Positions 29,058 to 39,191 are shown, counted from the first letter of the stretch. The stretch: DNA of 64,000 nucleotides from Agrobacterium larrymoorei (GCF_030819275.1 NZ_JAUTBL010000001.1:1022501-1086500); one strand, 5' to 3'. Program-made: numbers and translations. Notes: generated from the sequence alone by a model not told the origin.

Positions 29058-29880
29058 TCAGCTCGTATCGCGCGGATCAAGGAGATCGCGAAGACCGTCC
29101 CCCAGAAGATTGAGGCCGAAGACGGCAAAGGCGATGGCAAGGCCCGGCATGATGGCGAGCCAGGGGGCGACGCCGAGATAGGTCTGGGCATCGGCCAGCA
29201 TCCGACCCCAGGTTGCGGCAGGCGGTGGCATTCCGAGACCCAGGAAGGACAAACCAGCCTCGGTGAGAATGGCGAGCCCGAGTTGGATCGTCACCTGCAC
29301 GATGATCTGGTTGGAGATATTCGGAACGATGTGCACAAGGGTGATCTTCGCACGGCCCTGACCGATACTCGCCGCAGCGGTGATGTATTCCCTTGCCCAT
29401 ATCTGCAGGGCGGCACCGAGCGTCAGGCGAGCGAAAACCGGGACCATGAAGGTGGCGATGGCAATGATGGCGGTGAAACGCCCCGTACCGAGAAAGGCGC
29501 CTAGCATCATCGCGGACAAGATGGGGTGGCACAGCGAAGATGATATCGCAGATGCGCATCACCACGGTTTCGGTCAATCCTCGGACGGCTGCGACGGTGA
29601 CGCCGATCAGGGTGCCTATGAAGGCGCCGATGGCGACAGCGGCAATTGCCGTGGAGAGCGAGTTCCATGCACCTGCCATCAGCATGGAGAGCACGTCACG
29701 ACCGAAGTGGTCGGTGCCGAGGCCGCCATAGACGAAGGGAGATTTCAGCTTCTGGACGATCTGCATCTTGGTGGGCGAGACTGGAGTCCAGACCAGGGAA
29801 AGCAATGCGACTGCGATCAGGAAGGTCGTGACAACAATCCCTATCACGAAGGTTGGGCGGTGACGGACGAAGCGCATCAT
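29058..29880 (-). pseudogene. Peptide-type ABC permease, DppC-like, split by a +1 frameshift
   Basis: Two frames together give one normal DppC permease of about 273 residues. The first part begins at the ATG at 29880, overlapping the stop of the preceding permease (ATGA), and contains GLGTDHFGRDVLSMLMAG and MRICDIIFAVPP. It then runs out of frame at residue 118. The second frame continues with LSAMMLGAFLGTGRF, the EAA loop (YITAAASIGQGRAKITLVHIVPN) and SFLGLGMPPP to the stop at 29058. Removing one base from the G4 run at 29523-29526 restores VPPILSAMML, the family consensus. It is either a sequencing error or a recent knockout. Otherwise the gene looks intact. Confidence 0.85.
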
Positions 29881-30827
29881 TTCGCACCTGACCGCAGTCT
29901 CGGATCGATGAAGAGATAGGCGATATCGACGAGGAAATTCATGATGATGACGAGCGCTGAGAAGAACAGCACGACGGACTGCATGACGACGATATCCCGC
30001 TGGGTCAGCGCCTGATAAGCGAGCCGTCCAAGCCCGGGCAGGTTGAAGACATTCTCTACCAGGATCGCGCCAGCAATGAGGAAGGTGAACTGCAAACCGA
30101 TCATGGTGACGACGGGAATCATCGCATTCGGCACCGCGTGCCGCCATAGCGCGACGCGGTCGCTGAGCCCCTTGGCGCGTGCCGTGCGAACGAAATCCTC
30201 GTTCATCACCTCAAGCACGGCGGAGCGACAGACGCGGGTCAGAACGCCTGCCTGCGAGAGCGCCAGCGCCACCGCTGGCAGAACCAGAGCCGTCAGTCCC
30301 GCGGTAAAACTTGGCGTCCATCCGGGAAAGCCACCAGCCGGCATCCAGCCGAGCGTCGTCGAAAAGAGGATGATCAAGAGCAGGCCAACCCAGAAGCCGG
30401 GCACGGCAATTCCTACGTGAGAAAACAGCCCTGCCACGAAGTCTATTGCGCCATTGCGGTTCCTCGCCGCTGCAACACCGAGGGGAATGGCGATGGCAAC
30501 CGAGAGGCAGACGGCGAGAAGCGCAAGTGGCAGAGTGACAACCAGACGCTCTGCAACGAGCCCGGCGACCGGGACGCCATATGTGTAGGATTGCCCTAGA
30601 TCCCCACGCAGGACGCCCATGAGCCAGTGGATATAGCGAATTGGGAGCGGCTGATCGAGACCCATCTGTTTCTGCAAGGCGGCGAGCGTATCGGGGCTGG
30701 CAGAGGTGCCCAGCATGATGGCTGCCGGGTCACCTGGAAGCAGGCCCATGACGAAGAAGATCAGGCACGAAACGGCCAGGAGCGTGACGAACAGGCCAAG
30801 GATGCGTTTGAGGATCAGGATGGTCAT
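29877..30827 (-). CDS. Peptide-type ABC transporter permease, DppB-like
   Basis: A 316-residue permease. The ATG at 30827 (MTILILKRILG) is the natural start, although no good ribosome-binding site precedes it and a TTG nine bases upstream is possible. The first helix is near 10-30. The EAA loop reads FVRTARAKGLSDRVALWRHAVPN, and the C-terminus VDIAYLFIDPRLRSGAK fits the family. It is coupled to the next permease by an ATGA overlap. Confidence 0.87.
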   Translation of the reverse strand: MTILILKRILGLFVTLLAVSCLIFFVMGLLPGDPAAIMLGTSASPDTLAALQKQMGLDQPLPIRYIHWLMGVLRGDLGQSYTYGVPVAGLVAERLVVTLPLALLAVCLSVAIAIPLGVAAARNRNGAIDFVAGLFSHVGIAVPGFWVGLLLIILFSTTLGWMPAGGFPGWTPSFTAGLTALVLPAVALALSQAGVLTRVCRSAVLEVMNEDFVRTARAKGLSDRVALWRHAVPNAMIPVVTMIGLQFTFLIAGAILVENVFNLPGLGRLAYQALTQRDIVVMQSVVLFFSALVIIMNFLVDIAYLFIDPRLRSGAK

Positions 30828-30862
30828 GATCTGCAATCGCTGGAGACGTGCTGCAAGTAGCG

Positions 30863-31021
30863 CACTCCCCTCTGTCCTGCCCGGCCTCTCCCCCTCAAGG
30901 GGAGAGATTGGAAAAAGGCAAGCCCATGCGCCATCTCAACCATCCGGCAAAAGCGAGGAGGTGACCACCAATCGATCTCCCACCTTGAGGGGGAGATGTC
31001 CGGCAGGACAGAGGGGAGTAT
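30863..31021. repeat. RIME-like intergenic palindromic element
   Basis: Two inverted arms of about 45 bases (30863-30909 and 30975-31021). Both carry the modules ACTCCCCTCTGTCCTGCC and CTCCCCCTCAAGG or their complements, and about 65 bases separate them. This two-arm palindrome with CTCCCCCTCAAGG tips resembles the Rhizobium-specific intergenic mosaic elements scattered through Rhizobiaceae genomes. It sits between a binding-protein gene and its permease gene, where folding could protect the upstream mRNA. Confidence 0.75.
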
Positions 31022-31044
31022 GGGTAGACCTCGCTCCATAAGAT

Positions 31045-32580
31045 TCATTCTTCCCAATGAACGTCCGTCAGCACGTTCGACGGAATAGGTTCGTCCTGCC
31101 AGAGACCCTTGACCTTCTTGTCCCAGACGCCAAGCTTCGGCATAACGAAGAGAAAGAGAGCTGGAACATCTTCAGCAAGAATCTTTTGCGCCTCACCATA
31201 GAGCTTTTCCTGCTCACCGGCGTCGGCCGTCTTTTCGACATTGGCAATGACCTCATTGAAGGCCGGGTTTTTGTAGTTGAAGTAGTATGGGTCGCGGGAA
31301 TAGATATCGATATCCATCGGCTCCGCATGTGCGACGATCGTCATGTCGTAATTGCCGCCCTTGAAGACATCCGCAACCCATTTGGCCGGAAATTCGGTGG
31401 TCTCGATGGTCATCGTGACGCCGATTTCGGCGAGCATGGCCTGGAGAACCTGTGAGGTGCGCTGCGCATAGGCCATCTGAGGGGCCTTGATGGTGAAGCT
31501 GAAGCCATTCGGATAACCCGCTTCCGCCAGCAATGCCTTGGCCTTTTCGACATCATAAGGGTGAACACCCGTCGTATCGATATAGCCGCGGTCGTTGGGG
31601 GTATAGTGGCTACCGATGGCGGTGCCGAGACCGGACCACGCGCCTTCGATGACGGTCGGACGATCGACTGCCATCATCAGCGCCTGGCGCACGCGCTTGT
31701 CGTCGAAGGGCTTCCGGGCATTGTTCATACCCGCAACGACCTTCAACTCGGTATTGCCGACGAAGGTGCCGAGACGGGCGTCGCCATCGAAGGAGGACAT
31801 GAGCTCCGGCGCACCGAATTCCGGGAATGCGTCGATATCACCGGCTTTCAAAGCGGCCGCCTGTGCCTGCGCATCGGAAACGAAGCGGAAGGTGGCTTTC
31901 TCCAGCTTCACCGCGACGTTCTTGTCCCAATAAGACGGGTTCTTTGCGAGCTCGACCTTGTCGCCCTTCGCCCAGCTGACGAATTTGAACGGGCCGGTAC
32001 CGATGGGCGTGGTGCGGTTGTTCTCTGCGCTCTTCGGCGCGACCATGACGGAGGCCGGCCAGCCGAGCCAATAAATGAGGCTGCCGGCGGGCTGCTTCAG
32101 TTTCAGAACCAAGGTGTCCGCATCAGGCGTCTCGATGGTGTCTATGGACGCAAAAAAGCGCTTCTGCGGATTGACGGAGCCTTCGCCGCGGGCTCGATCC
32201 AGCGAAAATTTCGCAACAGAGGAATCAAAGGCTTCACCATCGTGGAAGGTCACGCCCTTGCGCAGCTTGAACGTATAGGTCTTGCCGTCCGGAGAGATCT
32301 GCCAGCTCTCGGCGAGCTGCGGCTTGACTTGCCCCTTGCTGTCAATGGTGACAAGTCCTTCGAAGATGTTCTGCCACGTCACCTGACCGATAGCGACGGG
32401 CGCTGCGATCGTCGGGTCGAGGCCGGTCGGCTCGATCGCCATTCCAAGCGTCAGCGCCGTCTTGGGTGCGGCCTCAGCCTCCACAGCCGAAAACGGCAAC
32501 CAGAGTGCGGTCCCCAAGGCAAGGGTCAGGGCGGTGCGGCGTGAAAGCGTCGCCGCCTGCGAAAAATAATTGCGTGGCAT
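31045..32580 (-). CDS. Peptide-type ABC transporter substrate-binding protein (SBP family 5)
   Basis: A 511-residue periplasmic protein. Two adjacent ATGs (32583, 32580) follow an AGGGG, and the second has the better spacing. The signal peptide contains twin arginines (LSRRTALTLALG) and ends near AEAA, so Tat export is possible. Family 5 motifs include LGMAIEPTGLDPTIAAP and VTFHDGEAFDSSVAKFSLDRA. It feeds the DppB-like and frameshifted DppC-like permeases downstream. There is no ATPase gene in this sub-unit. Confidence 0.88.
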   Translation of the reverse strand: MPRNYFSQAATLSRRTALTLALGTALWLPFSAVEAEAAPKTALTLGMAIEPTGLDPTIAAPVAIGQVTWQNIFEGLVTIDSKGQVKPQLAESWQISPDGKTYTFKLRKGVTFHDGEAFDSSVAKFSLDRARGEGSVNPQKRFFASIDTIETPDADTLVLKLKQPAGSLIYWLGWPASVMVAPKSAENNRTTPIGTGPFKFVSWAKGDKVELAKNPSYWDKNVAVKLEKATFRFVSDAQAQAAALKAGDIDAFPEFGAPELMSSFDGDARLGTFVGNTELKVVAGMNNARKPFDDKRVRQALMMAVDRPTVIEGAWSGLGTAIGSHYTPNDRGYIDTTGVHPYDVEKAKALLAEAGYPNGFSFTIKAPQMAYAQRTSQVLQAMLAEIGVTMTIETTEFPAKWVADVFKGGNYDMTIVAHAEPMDIDIYSRDPYYFNYKNPAFNEVIANVEKTADAGEQEKLYGEAQKILAEDVPALFLFVMPKLGVWDKKVKGLWQDEPIPSNVLTDVHWEE

Positions 32581-32659
32581 CATTATCCCCTGTCGGACGG
32601 GCCGGGCTTTTTGCCCTTTGAAAGACCGTCTGTTGCAAAAAGAGTGGCATGGTGACGGC

Positions 32660-32708
32660 GCACACACAATCTGCATTTTTGTGTGCTCCGCGTAGCCGAA
32701 AACGCTAC
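32660..32708. promoter_or_regulatory. Two inverted repeats upstream of the binding-protein gene
   Basis: GCACACA/TGTGTGC (32660-32686) and GTAGC-N7-GCTAC (32692-32708) lie 80-130 bp upstream of the start at 32580 and downstream of a LysR-type regulator gene. The second is of LysR-operator size. Both are candidates for the site through which that regulator acts. Confidence 0.3.
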
Positions 32709-32860
32709 ACGGTATTTGGGATCAAAATCAACCTGTGAGACGGCGAGAGGTGATAGAGAGAGCAAACCGAAATGTTCTACTCCGGTCTTCCTTCGCGCTC
32801 CCTGGGCATCCTGGTCTCACGCTGCTTTACCCTTCATGGCAGAAACAAAATCGCAGTTTT

Positions 32861-33761
32861 TTATACCGCTGCCTCACGCATGAAACGTTCGATGAAATCG
32901 GCTAGTTTGGACGCCGCAAAGGACAATTGCCGATCCGGTGCGACGCAGAGATCGATCTGCGTATGGATGCCTTTCTTCCCCGCTAGAGGCACCGCGACCA
33001 TCTGGCCGCTGCGCAGCTCGCGCGCCCACCGACAGGGCCGGCAACAACGTGGCAGCCGCATTTCCCAGGACCAATTCTTTGAGCATTTCCAGCGAGCTGG
33101 TGATGAAGACCGGATCGAGTTCGATACCGGCCTCCGCGAAGAGGGCGTCGAAGGCTTGACGGGCGGCAAAGGTTTTGTCCGGCAGGGCAAGCGGAAGCGC
33201 GGCAAGTTCCTTCAAAGTCACTTCCGGCTGGCCTGCAAGTGCATGCCTCGCCGGAAAGATGGCATCATAGCTGATACGCGTGCGCGAGCGAACCTTCACA
33301 CCCGAGAGCTTCGGCGCAAACAGGCTGACGACGAGGTCCGCTTCTGCGGTTCCCAAGGCCTCCATTGCCTGACGCGCACTGGTGATATTGACCTCAAAAC
33401 GAAGCTTTGGATATTTCAGGCTGAACTGCGCCAGCACGGGCGCCAGCAGATTGGCCACCGTGGCACCGTTGGCATAGATCGTGACCCGTCCGCGTTGCAG
33501 GCCTTTCAGATCGTCGATGAGTTGGTTGACATGGTCCAACTCACGCAGCGTCTTTCCCGCACGCGCAGCAAGAAGCTCGCCCGCCGCCGTCAGCTTCACG
33601 CCGCGGCTGGAGCGCTCGACCAGCGGCGTGCCGAAATAATATTCGAGATTTTCGATCTGACGACTGACCGCGGTGGGTGCAACATTCAGGTTCTCGGCCG
33701 CCGCGCGCATGGAATTGGTACGGACGAGTTCGTCGAAATACATCAATGCGCGCAATTGCAT
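32861..33761 (-). pseudogene. LysR-type transcriptional regulator split by a +1 frameshift
   Basis: Corrected length is about 299 residues, normal for LysR. The start at 33761 (MQLRALMYFDELV) opens a helix-turn-helix (SMRAAAENLNVAPTAVSRQIENLE, about 17-40), followed by the effector domain. Near residue 245 the frame breaks. The first frame continues with ARAAQRPDG, which is not protein-like, while the next frame gives RELRSGQMVAVPLAGKKGIHTQID and ends FMREAAV at 32861. Removing one base from the run at 33025-33027 restores LSVARELRSGQ. The neighbours suggest that it regulates the peptide-import block. As printed, the C-terminal effector region would be corrupted. Confidence 0.85.
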
Positions 33762-33916
33762 GGAGCGATCATCCCCAATGTGATCAATGGCCGGTCGATA
33801 GGCCCAAGAAACGCTACACTCCGTCCGCGGCGCAACATCCCACGAACGTCGGCGATGCACGCAGTCAGACAAAAGCCTTCGACCCGCTGCGGTCATACAC
33901 CAGGCGTAAGCCAGCC

Positions 33917-34666
33917 TCAATCGCGCCGGAAGCCTTCGCTCGCCACCATCAGCTGCCGCGTGTAATCGGCGGAGAACTCTCTCGTTTCCAGTTGATGCAC
34001 GTCCATCGACTCGACGATCTTGCCGCTTTTCATCACCGCCAGCCGGTCGCACATATGGCTGATAACGCCGAGATCGTGACTGACCATGACGAAAGTCAGG
34101 TTTCTGTCCTTGCGCGCCTGTTCAAGCAAGTTGAGAATTTCCGCCTGGATCGAGGCGTCCAGTGCCGATGTCGGTTCGTCGAGGAGCAGGATCTTCGGCT
34201 CCAGGATCAGCGCGCGGGCAATGGCGATACGCTGGCGCTGTCCCCCTGAAAGCTGGTGCGAGTAGCGGAAGCGGAAACCGGTGCCAAGACCGACCTCGTC
34301 AAGAGCGCGGTTGATGCGCGCTTCCTTGTTGTCCACCCCGTGAATTACCAGCGGCTCCAACAAGATGGAATCCACTGTCTGACGCGGATGCAGCGAACCG
34401 TAAGGATCCTGAAACACCATCTGGACATCGCGATAAAAGCTCTTGTCGCGTGACTTGCGGCTATAGGTCCGCCCGTCCACCATGAGGGAGCCTTCGTCGA
34501 AATGGTTGAGGCCGGCAATCGCACGTAAAAGCGTCGACTTGCCGGAGCCGGATTCACCAACGAGCCCGAAGGATTCGCCCTTCGCCACCTCGATGCTGAC
34601 CCGATCCAGTGCCAGATAGCCGTCGAAGTCCACGACGATATCCTTGGCAGATAGTACGACCGTCAT
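33917..34666 (-). CDS. Peptide-type ABC transporter ATP-binding protein, DppF-like
   Basis: A 249-residue ABC ATPase. Walker [10 protein letters not shown] is near 35, with signature [15 protein letters not shown] and Walker B ILLLDEPTSALD. The ATG at 34666 has GGAG eight bases upstream and overlaps the preceding stop (ATGA). The open frame reaches 34675 with a GTG that is less well placed. With its partner it is the only ATPase pair for the two binding-protein/permease sets in this block. Confidence 0.88.
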   Translation of the reverse strand: MTVVLSAKDIVVDFDGYLALDRVSIEVAKGESFGLVGESGSGKSTLLRAIAGLNHFDEGSLMVDGRTYSRKSRDKSFYRDVQMVFQDPYGSLHPRQTVDSILLEPLVIHGVDNKEARINRALDEVGLGTGFRFRYSHQLSGGQRQRIAIARALILEPKILLLDEPTSALDASIQAEILNLLEQARKDRNLTFVMVSHDLGVISHMCDRLAVMKSGKIVESMDVHQLETREFSADYTRQLMVASEGFRRD

Positions 34667-35511
34667 AGACGCCACTCCGCTTGGCGTTGAAGGACCGGCA
34701 GCGGATGCCGGTGCTCGCCGATTTTCGGCAGACAGTTCAGAAGTCCCTGCGTGTAGGGATGTTTGGCGTTTTGCAGATTGGCGGATGGAAGCTCTTCCAC
34801 CACACGCCCCGCATACATCACGAGAACCCGGTCGCAGAAGGACGAAACGAGCCGTAGATCATGCGAGACGAAAATCAGGCCCATGCCTCGCTCGCGCACC
34901 AGCTTGTCGAGAATATCCAGCACTTCCAGCTGCACCGTCACGTCGAGTGCAGATGTCGGCTCGTCGGCGATCAGGAGTTCCGGACCGCAGACCAGCATCA
35001 TGGCGATCATGACGCGCTGCCCCATACCGCCGGATACCTCGTGCGGATAGAGATTGAAGACGCGTTCCGGATCGCGGATCTGCACCGCCTCGAGCATGTC
35101 GAGCGCGCGTTTCTTCGCGTCAGAAAAGCCAATCCGCTCATGCGTCTTCAGCGTTTCGACGATCTGGCGGCCGATGGTCATGACCGGGTTCAGCGAATAT
35201 TTCGGATCCTGCAGGATCATTGCGATCCGCTTGCCGCGAATAGCGCGACGCTGCTTTGCCGGAGCGGTCAGAAGATCGATATCGCCAAAGCGAAGTGCGT
35301 CTGCCTCAATCTTCGCGTGCCCTGGTGTCAGACCCATGATGGCGCGACCGGTCTGAGATTTGCCCGAGCCGGACTCGCCGACAATTCCGAGACGTTCCTT
35401 GCCGAGCGTAAAGGACACGCCCCGCACGGCTTCGACAAGGCCGGTTCTCGTCGGAAAGCTGACGCGCAGATTGTCGACCGTCAGAAGAGGTGTGGTCAAA
35501 GATGGGGTCAT
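34663..35511 (-). CDS. Peptide-type ABC transporter ATP-binding protein, DppD-like
   Basis: A 282-residue ABC ATPase with Walker [10 protein letters not shown] (the usual Thr after Ser is Gln, as in many DppD proteins), signature VSGGMGQRVMIAMML and Walker [17 protein letters not shown] overlaps couple it to the permease before it and the ATPase after it. Confidence 0.88.
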   Translation of the reverse strand: MTPSLTTPLLTVDNLRVSFPTRTGLVEAVRGVSFTLGKERLGIVGESGSGKSQTGRAIMGLTPGHAKIEADALRFGDIDLLTAPAKQRRAIRGKRIAMILQDPKYSLNPVMTIGRQIVETLKTHERIGFSDAKKRALDMLEAVQIRDPERVFNLYPHEVSGGMGQRVMIAMMLVCGPELLIADEPTSALDVTVQLEVLDILDKLVRERGMGLIFVSHDLRLVSSFCDRVLVMYAGRVVEELPSANLQNAKHPYTQGLLNCLPKIGEHRHPLPVLQRQAEWRL

Positions 35512-36434
35512 TGGCCAGCCTCCTTCGGATCGAGCGCATCGCGAAGCCCGTCACCCAAGAGGTTGAAGCCAAGGCTGACGATGAGGATGGCGGCACCCGG
35601 CATGGCAGCAACCCACCACTGGTCGAGGATGAAGCGGCGGCCAGAGGCAATCATCGCACCCCATTCAGGAAGCGGGGGCTGCGCGCCGAGACCCAGAAAG
35701 CCGAGACCGGCGGCGGTGAGGATGATGCCGGCCATATCCAGCGTCACACGCACGATGAGCGAGGAGAAACAGAGGGGGATGACGTGTTTGAGCACGATCC
35801 GCCAGGGAGACGCCCCCATCAGCTTCACCGCGGCGATGAAGTCGGAATTTCGAAACGTCATGGTTTCGGCGCGTGCAATACGCGCATAAGGCGGCCAGGA
35901 AGTAACGGCGATAGCCAGTACCGCGTTCTCGATACCGGGACCCAAGGCTGCAACGAGCGCAAGCGCAAGAACAAGCTTGGGAAAGGCGAGAAAAATATCG
36001 GTGATCCGCATCAGCACCGCGTCGATCCAGCCACCGGCATAGCCTGCCACGGTGCCGACGATGAGACCGATCGGGGCGGCAATGATCGCAACCAGCACGA
36101 CGACGAAAAGCGTGAGGCGCGAACCGTAGATCAGGCGGGATAGAATATCCCGCCCCTGATCGTCGGTGCCGAGCCAATATCCATCTGTCCCCGGAGGCAA
36201 CAAGCGGGCATTGCGGAGATCGCCCTGAACAGGGGAATGCGGCGCCAGAACATTGGCGAAGACCGCGACGAACACGAGCGCCAGGATGATGCCGAGCCCG
36301 GCAAGCGCCAGACGGTTTTCCGAAAACCGCCGCCAGATGACATAGGCGCGGCCAAGCCGTGCCTGCTTGCGTGAAGTCGGGCGGTCGGAGAGCAACCACT
36401 CGCGGCTATAGGGTTTCAATAGAGCATCCGTCAT
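35508..36434 (-). CDS. Peptide-type ABC transporter permease, DppC-like
   Basis: A 308-residue permease whose start at 36434 (MTDALLKPYSR) overlaps the upstream stop (ATGA). It shows WLGTDDQGRDILSRL, the EAA loop (FIAAVKLMGASPWRIVLKHVIP) and GFLGLGAQPPLPEWGAM. The C-terminus LLGDGLRDALDPKE is typical. A longer frame to 36590 lies inside the previous gene and is not used. Confidence 0.88.
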   Translation of the reverse strand: MTDALLKPYSREWLLSDRPTSRKQARLGRAYVIWRRFSENRLALAGLGIILALVFVAVFANVLAPHSPVQGDLRNARLLPPGTDGYWLGTDDQGRDILSRLIYGSRLTLFVVVLVAIIAAPIGLIVGTVAGYAGGWIDAVLMRITDIFLAFPKLVLALALVAALGPGIENAVLAIAVTSWPPYARIARAETMTFRNSDFIAAVKLMGASPWRIVLKHVIPLCFSSLIVRVTLDMAGIILTAAGLGFLGLGAQPPLPEWGAMIASGRRFILDQWWVAAMPGAAILIVSLGFNLLGDGLRDALDPKEAGQ

Positions 36435-37498
36435 CGGCTGCGCGTCCTTGGATCGAGCGTCCGGTAGAGCAGATCGGACAGGAGATTGATGCCGATGAAG
36501 ACGGCGCCGATCACGATGGTGCCGCCGAGAACGGCATTCATATCCGCATTCTGCAGGGAATTGGTGATGTAGAGGCCAAGGCCCGGCCACGAGAAGATCG
36601 TTTCCGTCAGAACCGAGCCTTCCAACAGACCGGCATAGGAGAGCACGATGACCGTTAGCAGAGGGACTGCGGCGTTACGCAGAGCGTGGAACCAGATGAT
36701 CCGGGTTTCCGACAGGCCCTTGGCGCGTGCGGCGACGATATATTCCTGCGCCAGTTCGTTCAGCATGAAGGAGCGCGTCATGCGGCTGATATAGGCGAGT
36801 GAGAAGTAGCCGAGCAATCCTGCGGGCAGAATGATGTGACGGAAGAGATCCCAAAACACATCCCACTGGCCCTGCCACAACGCATCGAACAGATAAAATC
36901 CGGTCGTCGGCGTGAAGGTGAACTCGTAGACGATATCGATACGGCCAGGATAGGCCACCCAGTGCAGCTTGGCGTAAAACACCAGAAGCGCCAAAAGGCC
37001 GAGCCAGAAAATCGGCACCGAATAGCCGATAAGTCCGATGACGCGCACGATCTGGTCGATGATGCTGCCCCGCTTGACCGCTGCCAATACGCCGAGCGGG
37101 ACGCCGAAGATGGCACCAATCAATGTGCCGAGCGTCGCAAGCTCTATGGTTGCCGGGAAAACGCGCTTGATGTCGTCCATTACGGGATTGGTCGTCAGCA
37201 CCGACGTCCCGAAATTGCCGGTGAGCGCCTGCTTCAGATAGATGAAAAACTGCTGCCAGAGCGGCAGGTTCAAGCCGAGCTCTTCCCGAACCCGCTCCAC
37301 CACGTGGGCGGGTGCGCGGTCGCCGACGATCGCCAGCGCCGGATCGATAGGAATGACGCGGCCAATGAAAAAGGTTACCGCCAGCAAGCCTAAAAAGGTG
37401 GTGACAACGGTAATGATGAAGCCGAGAACGGCCATAAGGCGCCGGTTGGCACGGCGTTTGCCGTGCCTCGCCCTTGCGGAATTGTCAACGATACTCAA
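36431..37498 (-). CDS. Peptide-type ABC transporter permease, DppB-like
   Basis: A 355-residue permease. The start is probably the TTG at 37498, which has AGGA about nine bases upstream. The first internal ATG (37435, MAVLGF) has no ribosome-binding site but would give a family-typical N-terminus, so the start is uncertain. The EAA loop reads YIVAARAKGLSETRIIWFHALRN. It lies 18 bases after the binding-protein gene. Confidence 0.86.
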   Translation of the reverse strand: MSIVDNSARARHGKRRANRRLMAVLGFIITVVTTFLGLLAVTFFIGRVIPIDPALAIVGDRAPAHVVERVREELGLNLPLWQQFFIYLKQALTGNFGTSVLTTNPVMDDIKRVFPATIELATLGTLIGAIFGVPLGVLAAVKRGSIIDQIVRVIGLIGYSVPIFWLGLLALLVFYAKLHWVAYPGRIDIVYEFTFTPTTGFYLFDALWQGQWDVFWDLFRHIILPAGLLGYFSLAYISRMTRSFMLNELAQEYIVAARAKGLSETRIIWFHALRNAAVPLLTVIVLSYAGLLEGSVLTETIFSWPGLGLYITNSLQNADMNAVLGGTIVIGAVFIGINLLSDLLYRTLDPRTRSR

Positions 37499-37516
37499 TG
37501 AACCGATCCTGCCGGA

Positions 37517-39157
37517 TCATTCCTTGGAGATGTTGTAGACATAGTTGGTGTCGAAGCTCGGACCGAGCTTTAGACCCTTGAGCTTCGTCGTGTAACCGGC
37601 CACTTCGGTCTGCTGGAAGATGATGACGAAGGGTCCGGTTTCGAGAACCTTTTTCTGTAGATCCTCATAGATCTTCGCACGCTTGGCGCTGTCTCTTTCC
37701 AGAAGTGCGGACTGCGTTTCCTTCGTCAGCTCAGGAACGTCCCAGGCATTGCGCCAGGCGAGCGTCTTATTCTTCGCGTCGTCGGCATTGTCGTAATTAA
37801 TGGTGAAGGTTTCGGCATTCGAGTTCGGGTCGAAATAGTCCGATCCCCATTGGCCGATATACATTTCATGCGTACGGGCACGGTATTTGGTAAGCGTCTG
37901 CTTGCCATCGCCCGGAATGATTTCAAGCTTGATACCGGCCTGCGCCATGGTCTGCTGAACGCTTTCGGCAATGCCCGTCACGGGCTGGGTGTTGCGCACA
38001 TCCATGGTGACGGTGAAGCCATCCTTCAGGCCGGCCTTGGCAAGCAGTTCCTTCGCCTTTGCAACGTCGAGCTTGTAGGGGTTTTCATCAAGCGCACCCA
38101 ACTGGCCCTTCGGCAGGAAGGTCTGGTGGATTTCGCCGATGCCCTTGATCAAGGTCGCGCCGATCGCGTCGTAATCGACGAGATACTTTATCGCCTCGAC
38201 GACTTCCGGCTTCTTCAGATACTCGTTCTTCTGGTTAAGGCTGAAATAGTAGACGGTGCCCTTTGGCGCGGAAGTGACAGCAAGTCCCTGCTTCTTGGCA
38301 ACGGCCTCCATATCTCCAGGCTCAAGATTGCGGGCCACATCGATATCGCCGTTTTCAAGTGCCAGACGCTGACCGGAGCTTTCCTTCATGTGGCGATAGA
38401 CGACGCGCTTCAGCTTCGGCTTTTCGCCATAGTAATTGGGATTGGCTTCAAGGATGACGGCCTCATTGGCTTTCCAGCCAAGAATTTTGTAGGGACCGGA
38501 ACCGGCATAGCCGGTCTTCAGGAATTCATTGCCGAAGTCCGTCTCGTATTTGTAGTCGGCTGTCGGCGTGACGGCTTTTGCCTTTTCCATGACGAGCTTC
38601 TTATCGACGACCGAGGCGACGGTCGCGGTCAGAACGTTCAGGACGAAGCTCGGCGCATAGGGCTTGTCCACCGTCAGCGTGAAGGTATCGGGCGCAGTCG
38701 CCTTGGCCTTTTCGTTGACATTGTCGCCCTTCAGGCCGAACTGGGTAAGAAGGAAGGCGGGCGACTTGTCGAGCTTGACGGCGCGCTCGAAGGAAAACGC
38801 CACGTCTTCAGCAGTTACCGGATTACCGGAGGCGAATTTGAGGCCGGGCTTCAGCTTGAAGGTGTAGGTCAGACCATCGTCCGACGTCGTCCAGCTTTCG
38901 GCCAGATCGCCGACAACCTTGGACGTGTCATTGAGGTCGATCGAGACCAGCTTGGAGTAGGTGTTGCCGGTGACTTCCGCGGTCGACAGTTCGAATGCCT
39001 CACCCGGATCGAGCGTGATGATGTCATCGATGGCGAAACCTTCCACCAGCGTATCGGCGGGCGTGGCGGCAAAAGCCTGCGGCGCGGACAGCGCAATCAG
39101 CGACAGCGCGGCGCTGGTTGCCAGAATGCGGGCCATTTTGTTGAGCGACTTCGTCAT
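37517..39157 (-). CDS. Peptide-type ABC transporter substrate-binding protein (SBP family 5)
   Basis: A 546-residue periplasmic protein. The start at 39157 follows GGGGAG. The signal peptide runs to AFAATPADT. Family 5 motifs are visible, including LKFASGNPVTAEDVAFSFERA. It follows the M19 dipeptidase gene by 34 bp and precedes its permeases, which points to dipeptides or related compounds as ligands. Confidence 0.89.
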   Translation of the reverse strand: MTKSLNKMARILATSAALSLIALSAPQAFAATPADTLVEGFAIDDIITLDPGEAFELSTAEVTGNTYSKLVSIDLNDTSKVVGDLAESWTTSDDGLTYTFKLKPGLKFASGNPVTAEDVAFSFERAVKLDKSPAFLLTQFGLKGDNVNEKAKATAPDTFTLTVDKPYAPSFVLNVLTATVASVVDKKLVMEKAKAVTPTADYKYETDFGNEFLKTGYAGSGPYKILGWKANEAVILEANPNYYGEKPKLKRVVYRHMKESSGQRLALENGDIDVARNLEPGDMEAVAKKQGLAVTSAPKGTVYYFSLNQKNEYLKKPEVVEAIKYLVDYDAIGATLIKGIGEIHQTFLPKGQLGALDENPYKLDVAKAKELLAKAGLKDGFTVTMDVRNTQPVTGIAESVQQTMAQAGIKLEIIPGDGKQTLTKYRARTHEMYIGQWGSDYFDPNSNAETFTINYDNADDAKNKTLAWRNAWDVPELTKETQSALLERDSAKRAKIYEDLQKKVLETGPFVIIFQQTEVAGYTTKLKGLKLGPSFDTNYVYNISKE

Positions 39158-39191
39158 TGTTCTCCCCTTTATAGGTTGGTATTACTCTTGA

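Noticed and set aside
30863..31021. Reading the palindrome as a CRISPR repeat or an insertion-sequence end
   Set aside because: Only two inverted arms, no direct repeats, no spacers, no transposase gene.
32861..33205. Separate 114-codon minus-strand gene
   Set aside because: Only its second half is protein-like, and that half is the missing C-terminus of the LysR regulator in a shifted frame.
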